DNA of 64,000 nucleotides from Leptolyngbya sp. KIOST-1 (GTDB taxonomy: Bacteria; Cyanobacteriota; Cyanobacteriia; Phormidesmidales; Phormidesmidaceae), in assembly GCF_000763385.1 (NCBI RefSeq), contig NZ_JQFA01000002.1, forward strand, positions 3,348,001-3,412,000, given 5' to 3'. A program made the position numbers and the translations under genes. The notes below the pieces were generated by a model that was not told where the DNA came from, searched no databases, and was given only the letters and a program-made list of their open reading frames with translations. This document shows, piece after piece, positions 27,413 to 33,997 of this stretch; the first letter of the stretch is position 1; each line of letters starts with the position of its first letter.

Positions 27413-27790
27413 ATGACCGATTTCAACCCCCAAGACGAACTGGCCCGCGAGCGCAACCACCTAGCCGCCGATCGATCGCTGCTGTCCTTTGTGCGCAGCA
27501 GCCTCACCTTGATCGGTATTGGGGTGGCGGTGGATCAAGTGGTCAGTGCCATCGCCCCCAGCGGACGTTTTATTGATATCTGGGCCTACATCCTTAGTCT
27601 GCTGCTGCTGGGTTTGGGCGTCGTTACCCTGGCCCTCGCCATCCGTGACCACCAGGGCGAAATGCAACGGCTAAAAGCCCCAGTGTATCGCTATACTCCC
27701 CGCTGGCCTCTGGGGGCGACCACGGGCCTCCTGACGCTGATCATCGGCACTTTGGCCTTCTTCTGGTTAGGGTTTCAGCTATGGCTATGA
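27413..27790 (+). CDS. DUF202 family membrane protein (YidH-like)
   Basis: 125 residues from ATG 27413 (MTDFNPQDELARERNHLAAD); an in-frame ATG at 27401 overlaps the DUF1622 stop (ATGA). The family signature is the charged LARERNHLAADRSLLSFVRSSLTLIGIGVAVDQVV, followed by two more helices. First of four DUF202-containing genes within 3.2 kb. Function unknown. Confidence 0.85.
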   Translation: MTDFNPQDELARERNHLAADRSLLSFVRSSLTLIGIGVAVDQVVSAIAPSGRFIDIWAYILSLLLLGLGVVTLALAIRDHQGEMQRLKAPVYRYTPRWPLGATTGLLTLIIGTLAFFWLGFQLWL

Positions 27791-27807
27791 AGCACGGCTG
27801 TAGGGCC

Positions 27808-28221
27808 CTAAATCAAAAATAGGACGGTCACCAGCCCGGCGATGCCCAAAATCACAATGCCGGTGACGACGATTTGGTTCATCTCCTTCACTGATAGCAT
27901 TAAATAATCGGGGTTTTCAATGCTTTTAATCGCCAACCGATGTTGTATTAACCCTATGGCCAGAAGGACTAAGCCCACCCCCACAAAACCCATTCCAATC
28001 AGCGTTGCGGTCTCTCTGGTGATGGCCGGTTCCATGGCGGGAAATCGCCACCGCAGGCTGCGAAAAATCTGGTCGAAGGCAACCCCAAAACCGATCAAGC
28101 TGAGACAAATTCCCAACCAGGCATTGATAGTTCTTTCCGCTGCCGCCCGATTGCGCTCCTTCGCCAATTCGTTAGTTGGATTCAGTGGTTTTTGAGGCAT
28201 CGGATTGGCCATCGCGCTCAT
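27808..28221 (-). CDS. DUF202 family membrane protein
   Basis: 137 residues, on the opposite strand from its neighbours. N-terminal signature NELAKERNRAAAERTINAWL leads into the helix ICLSLIGFGVAFDQIF, then ETATLIGMGFVGVGLVLLAI and a C-terminal helix VTGIVILGIAGLVTVLFLI. The third residue after the AERT motif differs from the common MAWIRT form. Convergent with the DUF202 gene at 27413 (18-bp gap). Confidence 0.85.
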   Translation of the reverse strand: MSAMANPMPQKPLNPTNELAKERNRAAAERTINAWLGICLSLIGFGVAFDQIFRSLRWRFPAMEPAITRETATLIGMGFVGVGLVLLAIGLIQHRLAIKSIENPDYLMLSVKEMNQIVVTGIVILGIAGLVTVLFLI

Positions 28222-28346
28222 TCTCCTGGCTGGTCAGAAATCACATTTCTAGTTGTCCTGAGAATAGCCCAAATTTTCCCTGACTCAAAAATTCAGCGTT
28301 CAAAATTCAAAATTCAAAGTCTCCCACCACCCCCATTCCCCCCCTA

Positions 28347-28368
28347 GGGCGGACACACGGGTCCGCCC
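28347..28368. repeat. GGGCGGAC...GTCCGCCC hairpin
   Basis: 8-bp arms, loop ACACGG; the identical 22-mer plus flank (CCTACG) recurs at 30686. Lies 35 bp before the DUF202 gene at 28403. Confidence 0.6.
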
Positions 28369-28402
28369 CTACGTCCCCACCACCCCACCACCCCATCACC
28401 CC

Positions 28403-28792
28403 ATGACCCAGCCCAACCCCGCCACCGAACTCGCCAAAGAACGCAACCGCGCTGCCGCAGAACGCACCCTGATGGCCTGGATTCGCACCTCCCTGGCCCT
28501 GATTGGCTTTGGCTTTGGGATTGAGCGGATTGTCGCCGCGATCTACGCAGCCCTGGGCGATGTCGTCAACCCGCTGCGGCTGTCGCGCATTTTGGGCCTC
28601 TCCTTCGTGGCTTTGGGCACCTTTGCCATGCTGTTCGCCGCCCTCGACCACCAGCGCCAGCTCAAACGCATCCAGCGCAACGACTTAATCTACCAATCCC
28701 GCCAGTCCCCTTCCCTGGTGGTGGCTTACGTGCTCACCGGGTTGGGGGCGATCGCCTTCCTCGGCATACTGATCAGCCCGCTGATTACTTAG
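28403..28792 (+). CDS. DUF202 family membrane protein
   Basis: 129 residues. Starts with TELAKERNRAAAERTLMAWI, then helix SLALIGFGFGIERIVAAIY, helix LGLSFVALGTFAMLFAAL, a basic loop, and helix VVAYVLTGLGAIAFLGILI. Its first 40 residues closely match the DUF202 part of the fusion protein that starts 322 bp downstream, suggesting the fusion's N-terminal domain arose by tandem duplication of such a gene. Confidence 0.87.
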   Translation: MTQPNPATELAKERNRAAAERTLMAWIRTSLALIGFGFGIERIVAAIYAALGDVVNPLRLSRILGLSFVALGTFAMLFAALDHQRQLKRIQRNDLIYQSRQSPSLVVAYVLTGLGAIAFLGILISPLIT

Positions 28793-28799
28793 TGAGGGG

Positions 28800-29114
28800 G
28801 GGGATGGGTGTATGAGTGGATGAGTGGATGAGTGGATGAGTGGATGAGTGGATGAGTGGATGAGTGGATGCCACCCAGAGACAGCCCGAAACACCCCTCA
28901 CTCTTCACCCTTCACCTATCACTCTTCACCCTTCACCTATCACTCTTCACCCTTCACCTCTTCACTCCTTCACCTCTTCACCCCCTACCCATCCACCCCC
29001 TTGCCCACCCACCCATCCACCCCCTACCCATCCACCCCCTACCCATCCACCCCCTACCCATCCACCCCCTACCCATCCACCCCCTACCCATCCACCCCCT
29101 ACCCATCCACCCCC
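28800..29114. repeat. Composite tandem-repeat tract before the DUF202-SBF gene
   Basis: Three tandem arrays in a row. GATGAGTG-type units run from about 28808 to 28868. CACTCTTCACCCTTCACCTAT-like 21-bp units lie at about 28898-28965. CACCCCCTACCCATC 15-bp units run from about 28990 to 29112. All stay open in the downstream reading frame (PSTPYPSTP...), so an ATG at 28848 is technically possible, but low complexity argues that translation starts at 29115. Confidence 0.8.
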
Positions 29115-30557
29115 ATGCTCCCCACCGAACCCCCGACCCCTCTACCGAGTAACAATGAGCTGGCCATGCAGCGGACCGTCATGGCCGAAAAACGAACAGA
29201 ACTGGCCGAAAACCGGACAACCATGGCGGAACAGCGCACCGACCTGGCCGAAAAGCGGACGGGCCTTTCCATGGAGCGCACCGACCTGGCTGAGCTACGG
29301 ACCGAACTGGCTAAGGAACGCACCCGCGCCGCCGAGGAACGCACCCTGATGGCCTGGATTCGTACCGCCCTGTCGATGATTAGCTTCGGCTTTGGCATCG
29401 ATCGCCTGTTCAGCTACCTCGATCGCACCGAGACCGCCCTCAGCATCAACCGTCTGACCGAGGAGCGGGTGCTGGGGCTGAGCCTGATGACCCTGGGGCT
29501 GGTGACGCTGGTGATGGCGATTGTCAACCACTGGACAACGCTGAAAACTATTGAATCCGACGATTACAAGTATGGCCCCACCTGGTCGCAGGGCTTGGTG
29601 GTGGCTACGGTGTTGTTGTTTTTAGGGCTGGCGGCCTTCATTCCCCTGGTGGTGGGGGGCGTGCAAATGGCGGAGGTGTTCACCCTCAACAGTCGGGTGA
29701 TTACCACCCTGGCGGCCCTGATCGTGTTTATTTTGATGCTCAGCCTGGGGGCGCAAACCTCGCCTAGCAGCTTTGCCACCCTGTGGCGGCAGCCCAGCCT
29801 ATTGGGGCGATCGCTGCTGGCCACCCTGGTGCTGTTCCCCGTGGGGGCGGCAGTAATTGGCTATCTGGTGCTCAGTGGCGGGCATCCGGGGGTAGGGCGG
29901 GTGGCCTTGGGGTTGGCGGTATTGGCGGCGGCTCCGGGGGCACCGCTGCTGTCTCGGCGGGCCTCCATGGCGGGCAGCAATCCAGAGGTGGCCATTAGCC
30001 TACAAGTGACCCTGGCCATACTGGCGATTGTCACCACACCGCTAACGCTGTGGGTGCTGACCCAACTGTTTGCCCCCATTGACGCCAGTGCCGACTATGG
30101 GGCCATTGCCAAGCAGGTCCTCCTCGCCCAAGTTTTACCCCTAGGGCTGGGGCTAGCCCTTCGCCAATTCAGCGGCGAGCAAGCGGAAAACGTCGGCCAA
30201 CTGCTGTCTACCATTGCCAGCACTCTGTTTGCGGTACTGCTAGTGTTTGCCCTAGGCATCAGCATCGTAGTGCTGCCCACCATTGCCTGGCGCGGTCTGG
30301 TGGCCATCCCGCTGATTGTGATATTCGGCCTCGCCTGCGGCCACTTTCTGGGCGGGCCCGAGATCTCGGTACGTTCCGCCATTGCCACCGGCACCATCGC
30401 CCGCAATGCCGGACTTGCCCTGTTCCTCCTCGCCGCCAATGGGGCCGGAAATGCCATTCCCACGGTGATCGCCTACGTGGTGATCGGGGCAGTGACAGCC
30501 TTCCCCTACAACGTTTGGGCCAAGCGACAACGGCAAACCGCAGAGAACCCAGCTTAG
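29115..30557 (+). CDS. DUF202-SBF fusion: heptad-repeat tail, DUF202 domain and bile-acid:Na+ symporter-like domain
   Basis: 480 residues from ATG 29115. Residues 14-76 are nine heptads of the form T-x-(L/M)-A-E-x-R (for example TELAENR, TDLAEKR). They run into the DUF202 signature AAEERTLMAWIRTALSMISF (about 71-90), and the DUF202 helices end near 195. The rest (about 200-470) has some nine helices and resembles SBF/SLC10-like carriers: LMLSLGAQTS, VALGLAVLAAAPGAPLLSR, PEVAISLQVTLAILAIVTTP and RSAIATGTIARNAGLALFLL. It probably carries an organic anion, perhaps Na+-coupled. The heptads could form a coiled coil. I know of no described DUF202-SBF fusion with this tail. Followed by a 66-bp hairpin. 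Confidence 0.85.
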   Translation: MLPTEPPTPLPSNNELAMQRTVMAEKRTELAENRTTMAEQRTDLAEKRTGLSMERTDLAELRTELAKERTRAAEERTLMAWIRTALSMISFGFGIDRLFSYLDRTETALSINRLTEERVLGLSLMTLGLVTLVMAIVNHWTTLKTIESDDYKYGPTWSQGLVVATVLLFLGLAAFIPLVVGGVQMAEVFTLNSRVITTLAALIVFILMLSLGAQTSPSSFATLWRQPSLLGRSLLATLVLFPVGAAVIGYLVLSGGHPGVGRVALGLAVLAAAPGAPLLSRRASMAGSNPEVAISLQVTLAILAIVTTPLTLWVLTQLFAPIDASADYGAIAKQVLLAQVLPLGLGLALRQFSGEQAENVGQLLSTIASTLFAVLLVFALGISIVVLPTIAWRGLVAIPLIVIFGLACGHFLGGPEISVRSAIATGTIARNAGLALFLLAANGAGNAIPTVIAYVVIGAVTAFPYNVWAKRQRQTAENPA

Positions 30558-30561
30558 TCGG

Positions 30562-30627
30562 AGATCCCAGGGTTCTCAAGTCCCTTGGCCAATGGCAAAA
30601 CCTCCCTTAGTTAGAACCCTGGGATCT
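30562..30627. repeat. 66-bp hairpin repeat, copy C
   Basis: Arms as in copies A and B but with an unrelated 36-nt centre; starts 5 bp after the DUF202-SBF stop. The 3' arm ends in GGGATCTTTAA, so it may serve as a weak terminator. Confidence 0.7.
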
Positions 30628-30685
30628 TTAAGACCAATTTGCCTCCTTGTCTATTTTCCATCCACCTCCGCTACCATTCCTGCCC

Positions 30686-30707
30686 GGGCGGACACACGGG
30701 TCCGCCC
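30686..30707. repeat. GGGCGGAC...GTCCGCCC hairpin, second copy
   Basis: Exact copy of the hairpin at 28347, again followed by CCTACG and by heptamer repeats that lead to a start codon. Confidence 0.6.
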
Positions 30708-30710
30708 CTA

Positions 30711-30775
30711 CGCCCACCCATCCACCCGCCCACCCATCCACCCGCCCACCCATCCACCCATCCACTCATCCACCC
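30711..30775. repeat. Heptamer repeats CACCCATC/CACCCGCC before the FGE gene
   Basis: C-rich strand of the heptamer family, running directly into the ATG at 30776; no Shine-Dalgarno sequence is visible inside it. Confidence 0.7.
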
Positions 30776-31762
30776 ATGCCTCTCCCCCGCTCCCTCACCC
30801 TCCTCACCCTCCTCACCCTTCTACTCTTCCCCCTCCCCTCCCTCGCGGACTCTTACCCCTGCCCTGGGGATATGGTCTACATCCCTGGGGGCACGTTCAC
30901 CATGGGGGCTGAAGACTCGGACTTTGTGGAGGAAAAAATTGCCGAGGATGTCTTCGTCAGCAGTTTTTGCATCGAACCCCATGAGGTCACGAATGCCCAG
31001 TTTGCCGCCTTTGTGGCGGATACAGGCTATGTCACCGTGGCGGAGCGGCCCCTGTCTGGGGCGGAATTTTCTGATTTGTCTGAGGAGGAGCGATCGCCGG
31101 GTTCCCTGGTGTTTCAGCCGCCGGAGGAGGGCCTTCAGCAGGTGGCCTACCTGAGCTGGTGGCATTGGGTGCCGGGGGCCAACTGGCGACACCCCTACGG
31201 CCCCGATAGCGATTTGCAAGGTAAGGAGAATCATCCCGTGGTTCACATTGCCTACGAGGATGCCACGGCCTATGCCGCTTGGGCCGATCGCCAACTGCCC
31301 ACCGAGGCCCAGTGGGAGTACGCCGCCAGGGGCGGGGCCGAGGGCTGGACCTACACCTGGGGCGAGCAGTACTCCGCTAAACAGGCCAATACCTGGCAGG
31401 GGTTGTTTCCCTTTTTCAACACCAAGGCCGATGGCCACCTGGGCACCGCTCCGGTGATGTCCTACCCGGCCAATGGCTATGGCCTCTACGATATGGCGGG
31501 GAATGTGTGGGAGCTGACCTCCAGCTGGTACACCGTGCTCCACGACGACCTGGCCCACCAGCATGACCCCATCGGCCCTGCCCAGGCGGCCAGCTACGAT
31601 CCTAAAAAGCCCCAGGACGGAGCCACCCATGTGATCAAAGGGGGCTCTTACCTATGCGCCAAGAACTATTGCAGCCGTTACCGCCCCGCTGCCCGGGAAT
31701 CCCAAGCGGTGGATACCGGTACTACCCATGTGGGGTTTCGGTTGGTGAAGGCGATCGCCTAA
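30776..31762 (+). CDS. Secreted formylglycine-generating enzyme (FGE/SUMF1 family)
   Basis: 328 residues from ATG 30776, giving a signal peptide SLTLLTLLTLLLFPLPSLAD; the frame is open further upstream through repeats only. FGE features are MVYIPGGTFTMGAEDSDF, FCIEPHEVTNAQFAAFV, NHPVVHIAYEDATAYAAWAD, LPTEAQWEYAARGG, YGLYDMAGNVWELTSSWY and, decisively, KGGSYLCAKNYCSRYRPAAR. Cys294 and Cys299 in that last motif are spaced as the copper-binding catalytic pair of aerobic FGEs, and many FGE-sulfatase superfamily members lack them. It oxidises the signature Cys of sulfatases to formylglycine, matching the three C-x-(P/A)-x-R sulfatases upstream. The leader suggests action during or after export. 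Confidence 0.93.
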   Translation: MPLPRSLTLLTLLTLLLFPLPSLADSYPCPGDMVYIPGGTFTMGAEDSDFVEEKIAEDVFVSSFCIEPHEVTNAQFAAFVADTGYVTVAERPLSGAEFSDLSEEERSPGSLVFQPPEEGLQQVAYLSWWHWVPGANWRHPYGPDSDLQGKENHPVVHIAYEDATAYAAWADRQLPTEAQWEYAARGGAEGWTYTWGEQYSAKQANTWQGLFPFFNTKADGHLGTAPVMSYPANGYGLYDMAGNVWELTSSWYTVLHDDLAHQHDPIGPAQAASYDPKKPQDGATHVIKGGSYLCAKNYCSRYRPAARESQAVDTGTTHVGFRLVKAIA

Positions 31763-31987
31763 ATCGCCCTCTCCGGCAGGCCACCTGAGGCACATCCAAC
31801 CGTCTATACTCTCGGTTGAATCGTCATCGTTGGCAGGTTTGGCCGTTTCAGATATTCACTCTGTCCCTGTCGAGGCGCTCAAACCTTCATGACTTCGTTT
31901 AATGTGGTAAGCCCAAAGACCTTCATGGATGCGATCGTACCCAGCGTTCAATCGCTAAATGCTTTAAAACGTACGCTTTTCAGGGGA

Positions 31988-32061
31988 TGGACGTAACTGG
32001 ACTCGAACCAGTGACCCCCACGATGTCAACGTGGTGCTCTAACCAACTGAGCTATACGTCC
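31988..32061 (-). tRNA. tRNA-Val (anticodon GAC)
   Basis: 74-nt cloverleaf on the minus strand. Acceptor stem GGACGTA/TACGTCC, D arm GCTC-AGTTGGTTA-GAGC, anticodon stem CCACG with loop TTGACAT, and T arm ACTGG-TTCGAGT-CCAGT. Discriminator A; CCA is not encoded. Loop TTGACAT gives anticodon GAC. Its 5' half plus upstream flank is duplicated 1.9 kb away. Confidence 0.93.
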
Positions 32062-32104
32062 GGGCAGACATAGAAAGTAGCATATCGGGCAGGGCGATCG
32101 CAAC
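32014..32104. repeat. 91-bp direct repeat, left copy (tRNA 5' half plus flank)
   Basis: Matches 33907-33997 with three mismatches. Covers nucleotides 1-48 of tRNA-Val and 43 bp upstream of it. Confidence 0.85.
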
Positions 32105-32441
32105 CTTTTCCAGGCAGGGCGGTTGGCGAAATTGCTGGAGTAAGTGTTGGAAGCTGAGAAAACAGGCATTTCAGGAGAGCAATAAGAGATATGGCTGGCA
32201 AGCGTTCTCCCAAGGAGTCGGTGTCCGTACAAGCATTGCGTGGCTGGCTGTGACTGGTATAGACGTACCAAGGGAGGCGACAGTTTGTTTATCTAGGGTT
32301 GCCCGACGATCCGATGAACAGACCTATCCGCTATAGCGATCTGCCATGATTACTGAAGAGAAGGAGAACTAAAAGCTCTGTCTGGCCAGGATGCTTATTT
32401 CACAAATCAAATAGGATTGCCGTATATCGCTAGTCAAACAA

Positions 32442-32480
32442 AAATCCCTCTCTATGTTTTGAAGCTTCGGAGAGGGATTT
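32442..32480. terminator. Hairpin AAATCCCTCTC...GAGAGGGATTT
   Basis: Perfect 11-bp arms with a 17-nt loop; A/T bases at the stem ends give short T runs on either strand. No gene lies directly upstream on the plus strand, so an unannotated small transcript from this AT-rich gap is possible. Confidence 0.5.
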
Positions 32481-32680
32481 AGGTGAAAGTGTCATTTTCT
32501 AGGAGCAAGAGGCAAGGTGGGTTTCCTTAGCTCTTGTAATCAATATATCAATACTGATTATTGCGATCGTATGTATATGGCTACTCAAAAGGTTATAGGT
32601 TTCACACTACACCTAACTCGAATGAAAGTCGCTATAGTGTAAAATTTACATTTCCAATTGAAGCAGACTATAAGTAGAAA

Positions 32681-32718
32681 CCCCTCAGAATACGCTCGCA
32701 ACACCTGAGGGGTTTTTA
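32681..32718. terminator. Rho-independent terminator, possibly bidirectional
   Basis: CCCCTCAG (32681-32688) and CTGAGGGG (32705-32712) followed by TTTTTAT on the plus strand and TTTC on the minus strand. It lies 25 bp after the stop of the minus-strand gene at 32743. Confidence 0.75.
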
Positions 32719-32742
32719 TCTGTCAGGGAGGGACTAGCTCTA

Positions 32743-33153
32743 CTAATAGAGCACTAATTCATTCAAGATGGCAACCGTCTCAGGAACTAACTGTCGCATC
32801 AATCTAGGATTATTTATATTTGGCATACCACTGGGGTTAGGAATCATTCGGGCATCATCATTAACATAAACATAGCCAACAATTTGTTCAGTCTCTAAAT
32901 CGATAGCAAAGAATATATTGCTATTAACTCCAAGCCTAACGCCGCCGAGTCCGATACGACCTTGGTATCCGCTGGGTATGGAATATAGTGATGGATTGCC
33001 ATCAATGCGATCGTGGCAGATATAGTTAATGATGATACCGGGGCACCCATCAACTGGATAAGGCTCAAAGCTCTGTGCCTGAACCGGAGCAGCGATCGCG
33101 AGAGTGGCTAAGAACGTAGTTGCGATCGCACTACCCATTAAAGTTTTCAACAT
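32743..33153 (-). CDS. Small exported protein, unknown
   Basis: 136 residues with a signal peptide (MLKTLMGSAIATTFLATLAI, cleavage after PVQA). The mature part has two Cys (DGCPGIIINYICHDRIDG) that could form a disulfide, then beta-prone GRIGLGGVRLGVNSNIFFAIDLETEQIVGYVYV. No family recognised. Lies in the AT-rich islet after tRNA-Val, 27 bp downstream of a second exported-protein gene; the two may be co-transcribed. Confidence 0.7.
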   Translation of the reverse strand: MLKTLMGSAIATTFLATLAIAAPVQAQSFEPYPVDGCPGIIINYICHDRIDGNPSLYSIPSGYQGRIGLGGVRLGVNSNIFFAIDLETEQIVGYVYVNDDARMIPNPSGMPNINNPRLMRQLVPETVAILNELVLY

Positions 33154-33180
33154 ATATTTTTCTCCACAAAGTGGTAATAA

Positions 33181-33675
33181 TCAGAAATTTAGTAGTGTCC
33201 GAAAAGCCGGATACATTTCATTAGTTTCTACATTGATAATCTGTGGTTCATTTAGGTATCGACCAAAATCAGTCAGCACTGTTACTCTGGCTTTTAGATA
33301 GTTGTGACCAATTGAATAAGACCACACATCGGTATAACCCATTGAATCCCGTGTAGCGTTATATCTGAGGATTCTAGATTCTTGATTTAATCGCATATAG
33401 TAAAGGACGTTGCCATCGGCGGCTGTTTGCTTTGTGATTCTGACGACAGAACCATCGTCTCCGAAAACCCCCCTTGCTCCATCTGGCCACCTATAAGTTG
33501 TAGGATTTTCGTAGAGGCCTCTAATATTTCGCCCAATCGTTAAATAATCTATTCCTTGGGAATGGGTAGTGTATTGAGAGAGCTGGCGCTGATAATTGAC
33601 TTGCGTATAGGCAGGGCTAACACTGCCCCAAATACAAACCAAAGCAGTACCAAGAACCAATGGGAGTTTGAGCAT
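33181..33675 (-). CDS. Small exported protein, unknown
   Basis: 164 residues with a signal peptide (MLKLPLVLGTALVCIWGSVSPAYTQ). The mature part is Tyr/Arg-rich and beta-prone: GIDYLTIGRNIRGLYENPTTY, GVFGDDGSVVRITKQTA, YYMRLNQESRILRYNATRDS. It has no cysteine pair. The N-terminus begins MLK like its neighbour, but the mature parts are not obviously homologous. No family recognised. Confidence 0.7.
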   Translation of the reverse strand: MLKLPLVLGTALVCIWGSVSPAYTQVNYQRQLSQYTTHSQGIDYLTIGRNIRGLYENPTTYRWPDGARGVFGDDGSVVRITKQTAADGNVLYYMRLNQESRILRYNATRDSMGYTDVWSYSIGHNYLKARVTVLTDFGRYLNEPQIINVETNEMYPAFRTLLNF

Positions 33676-33906
33676 ACTGAGTCAAGCGAGTGCTTATACT
33701 CAAGTCTTCCCAAACGGTTCTGATGGATCAGGGCAGAAATATTGATCTTTATCAAATTAATACTTTCGCGTCAAACTCCCCTGCCGAGCAAACGGGAGAG
33801 GAGATGAGGATTTATTAAAGAGAGGCGCTTTAGAGATGCAACTGAGATACGCTAGTCGCTGTACAAAACCTGAAACGCTTCATTCTCAAGCATCTAAGAG
33901 ATTACT

Positions 33907-33954
33907 ACCCCCACGATGTCAACGTGGTGCTCTAACCAACTGAGCTATACGTCC
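33907..33954 (-). pseudogene. tRNA-Val remnant (5' half only)
   Basis: Nucleotides 1-48 of tRNA-Val(GAC), including the D arm and anticodon arm. The T arm and 3' acceptor strand are missing and replaced by unrelated sequence, so no functional tRNA can form. Confidence 0.85.
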
Positions 33955-33997
33955 GGGCAGACATAGAAAGTGGCACATCGGGCAGGACGATCGCAAC
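33907..33997. repeat. 91-bp direct repeat, right copy
   Basis: Second copy of 32014-32104 (three mismatches). Its last base is the first base of the SpoIID-like gene's stop codon (CTA on the plus strand, 33997-33999). Confidence 0.85.

Larger units (their letters stand above)
32105..33906. mobile_element. Candidate islet inserted at tRNA-Val
   Basis: 1.8 kb of visibly AT-richer DNA between the two 91-bp repeats, holding only two small exported-protein genes and two hairpins. No integrase is inside. The geometry differs from the usual attachment site, because the repeated part is the 5' half of the tRNA and its upstream flank, not the 3' half. A local duplication followed by divergence is the alternative. 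Confidence 0.5.

Noticed and set aside
28848-29114. N-terminal extension of the DUF202-SBF protein (PSTPYPSTP repeats)
   Set aside because: Entirely low-complexity translation of tandem repeats; the ATG at 29115 is the first before conserved sequence.
33907-33954. Second tRNA-Val gene
   Set aside because: Only nucleotides 1-48 are present; the T arm and 3' acceptor strand are missing.
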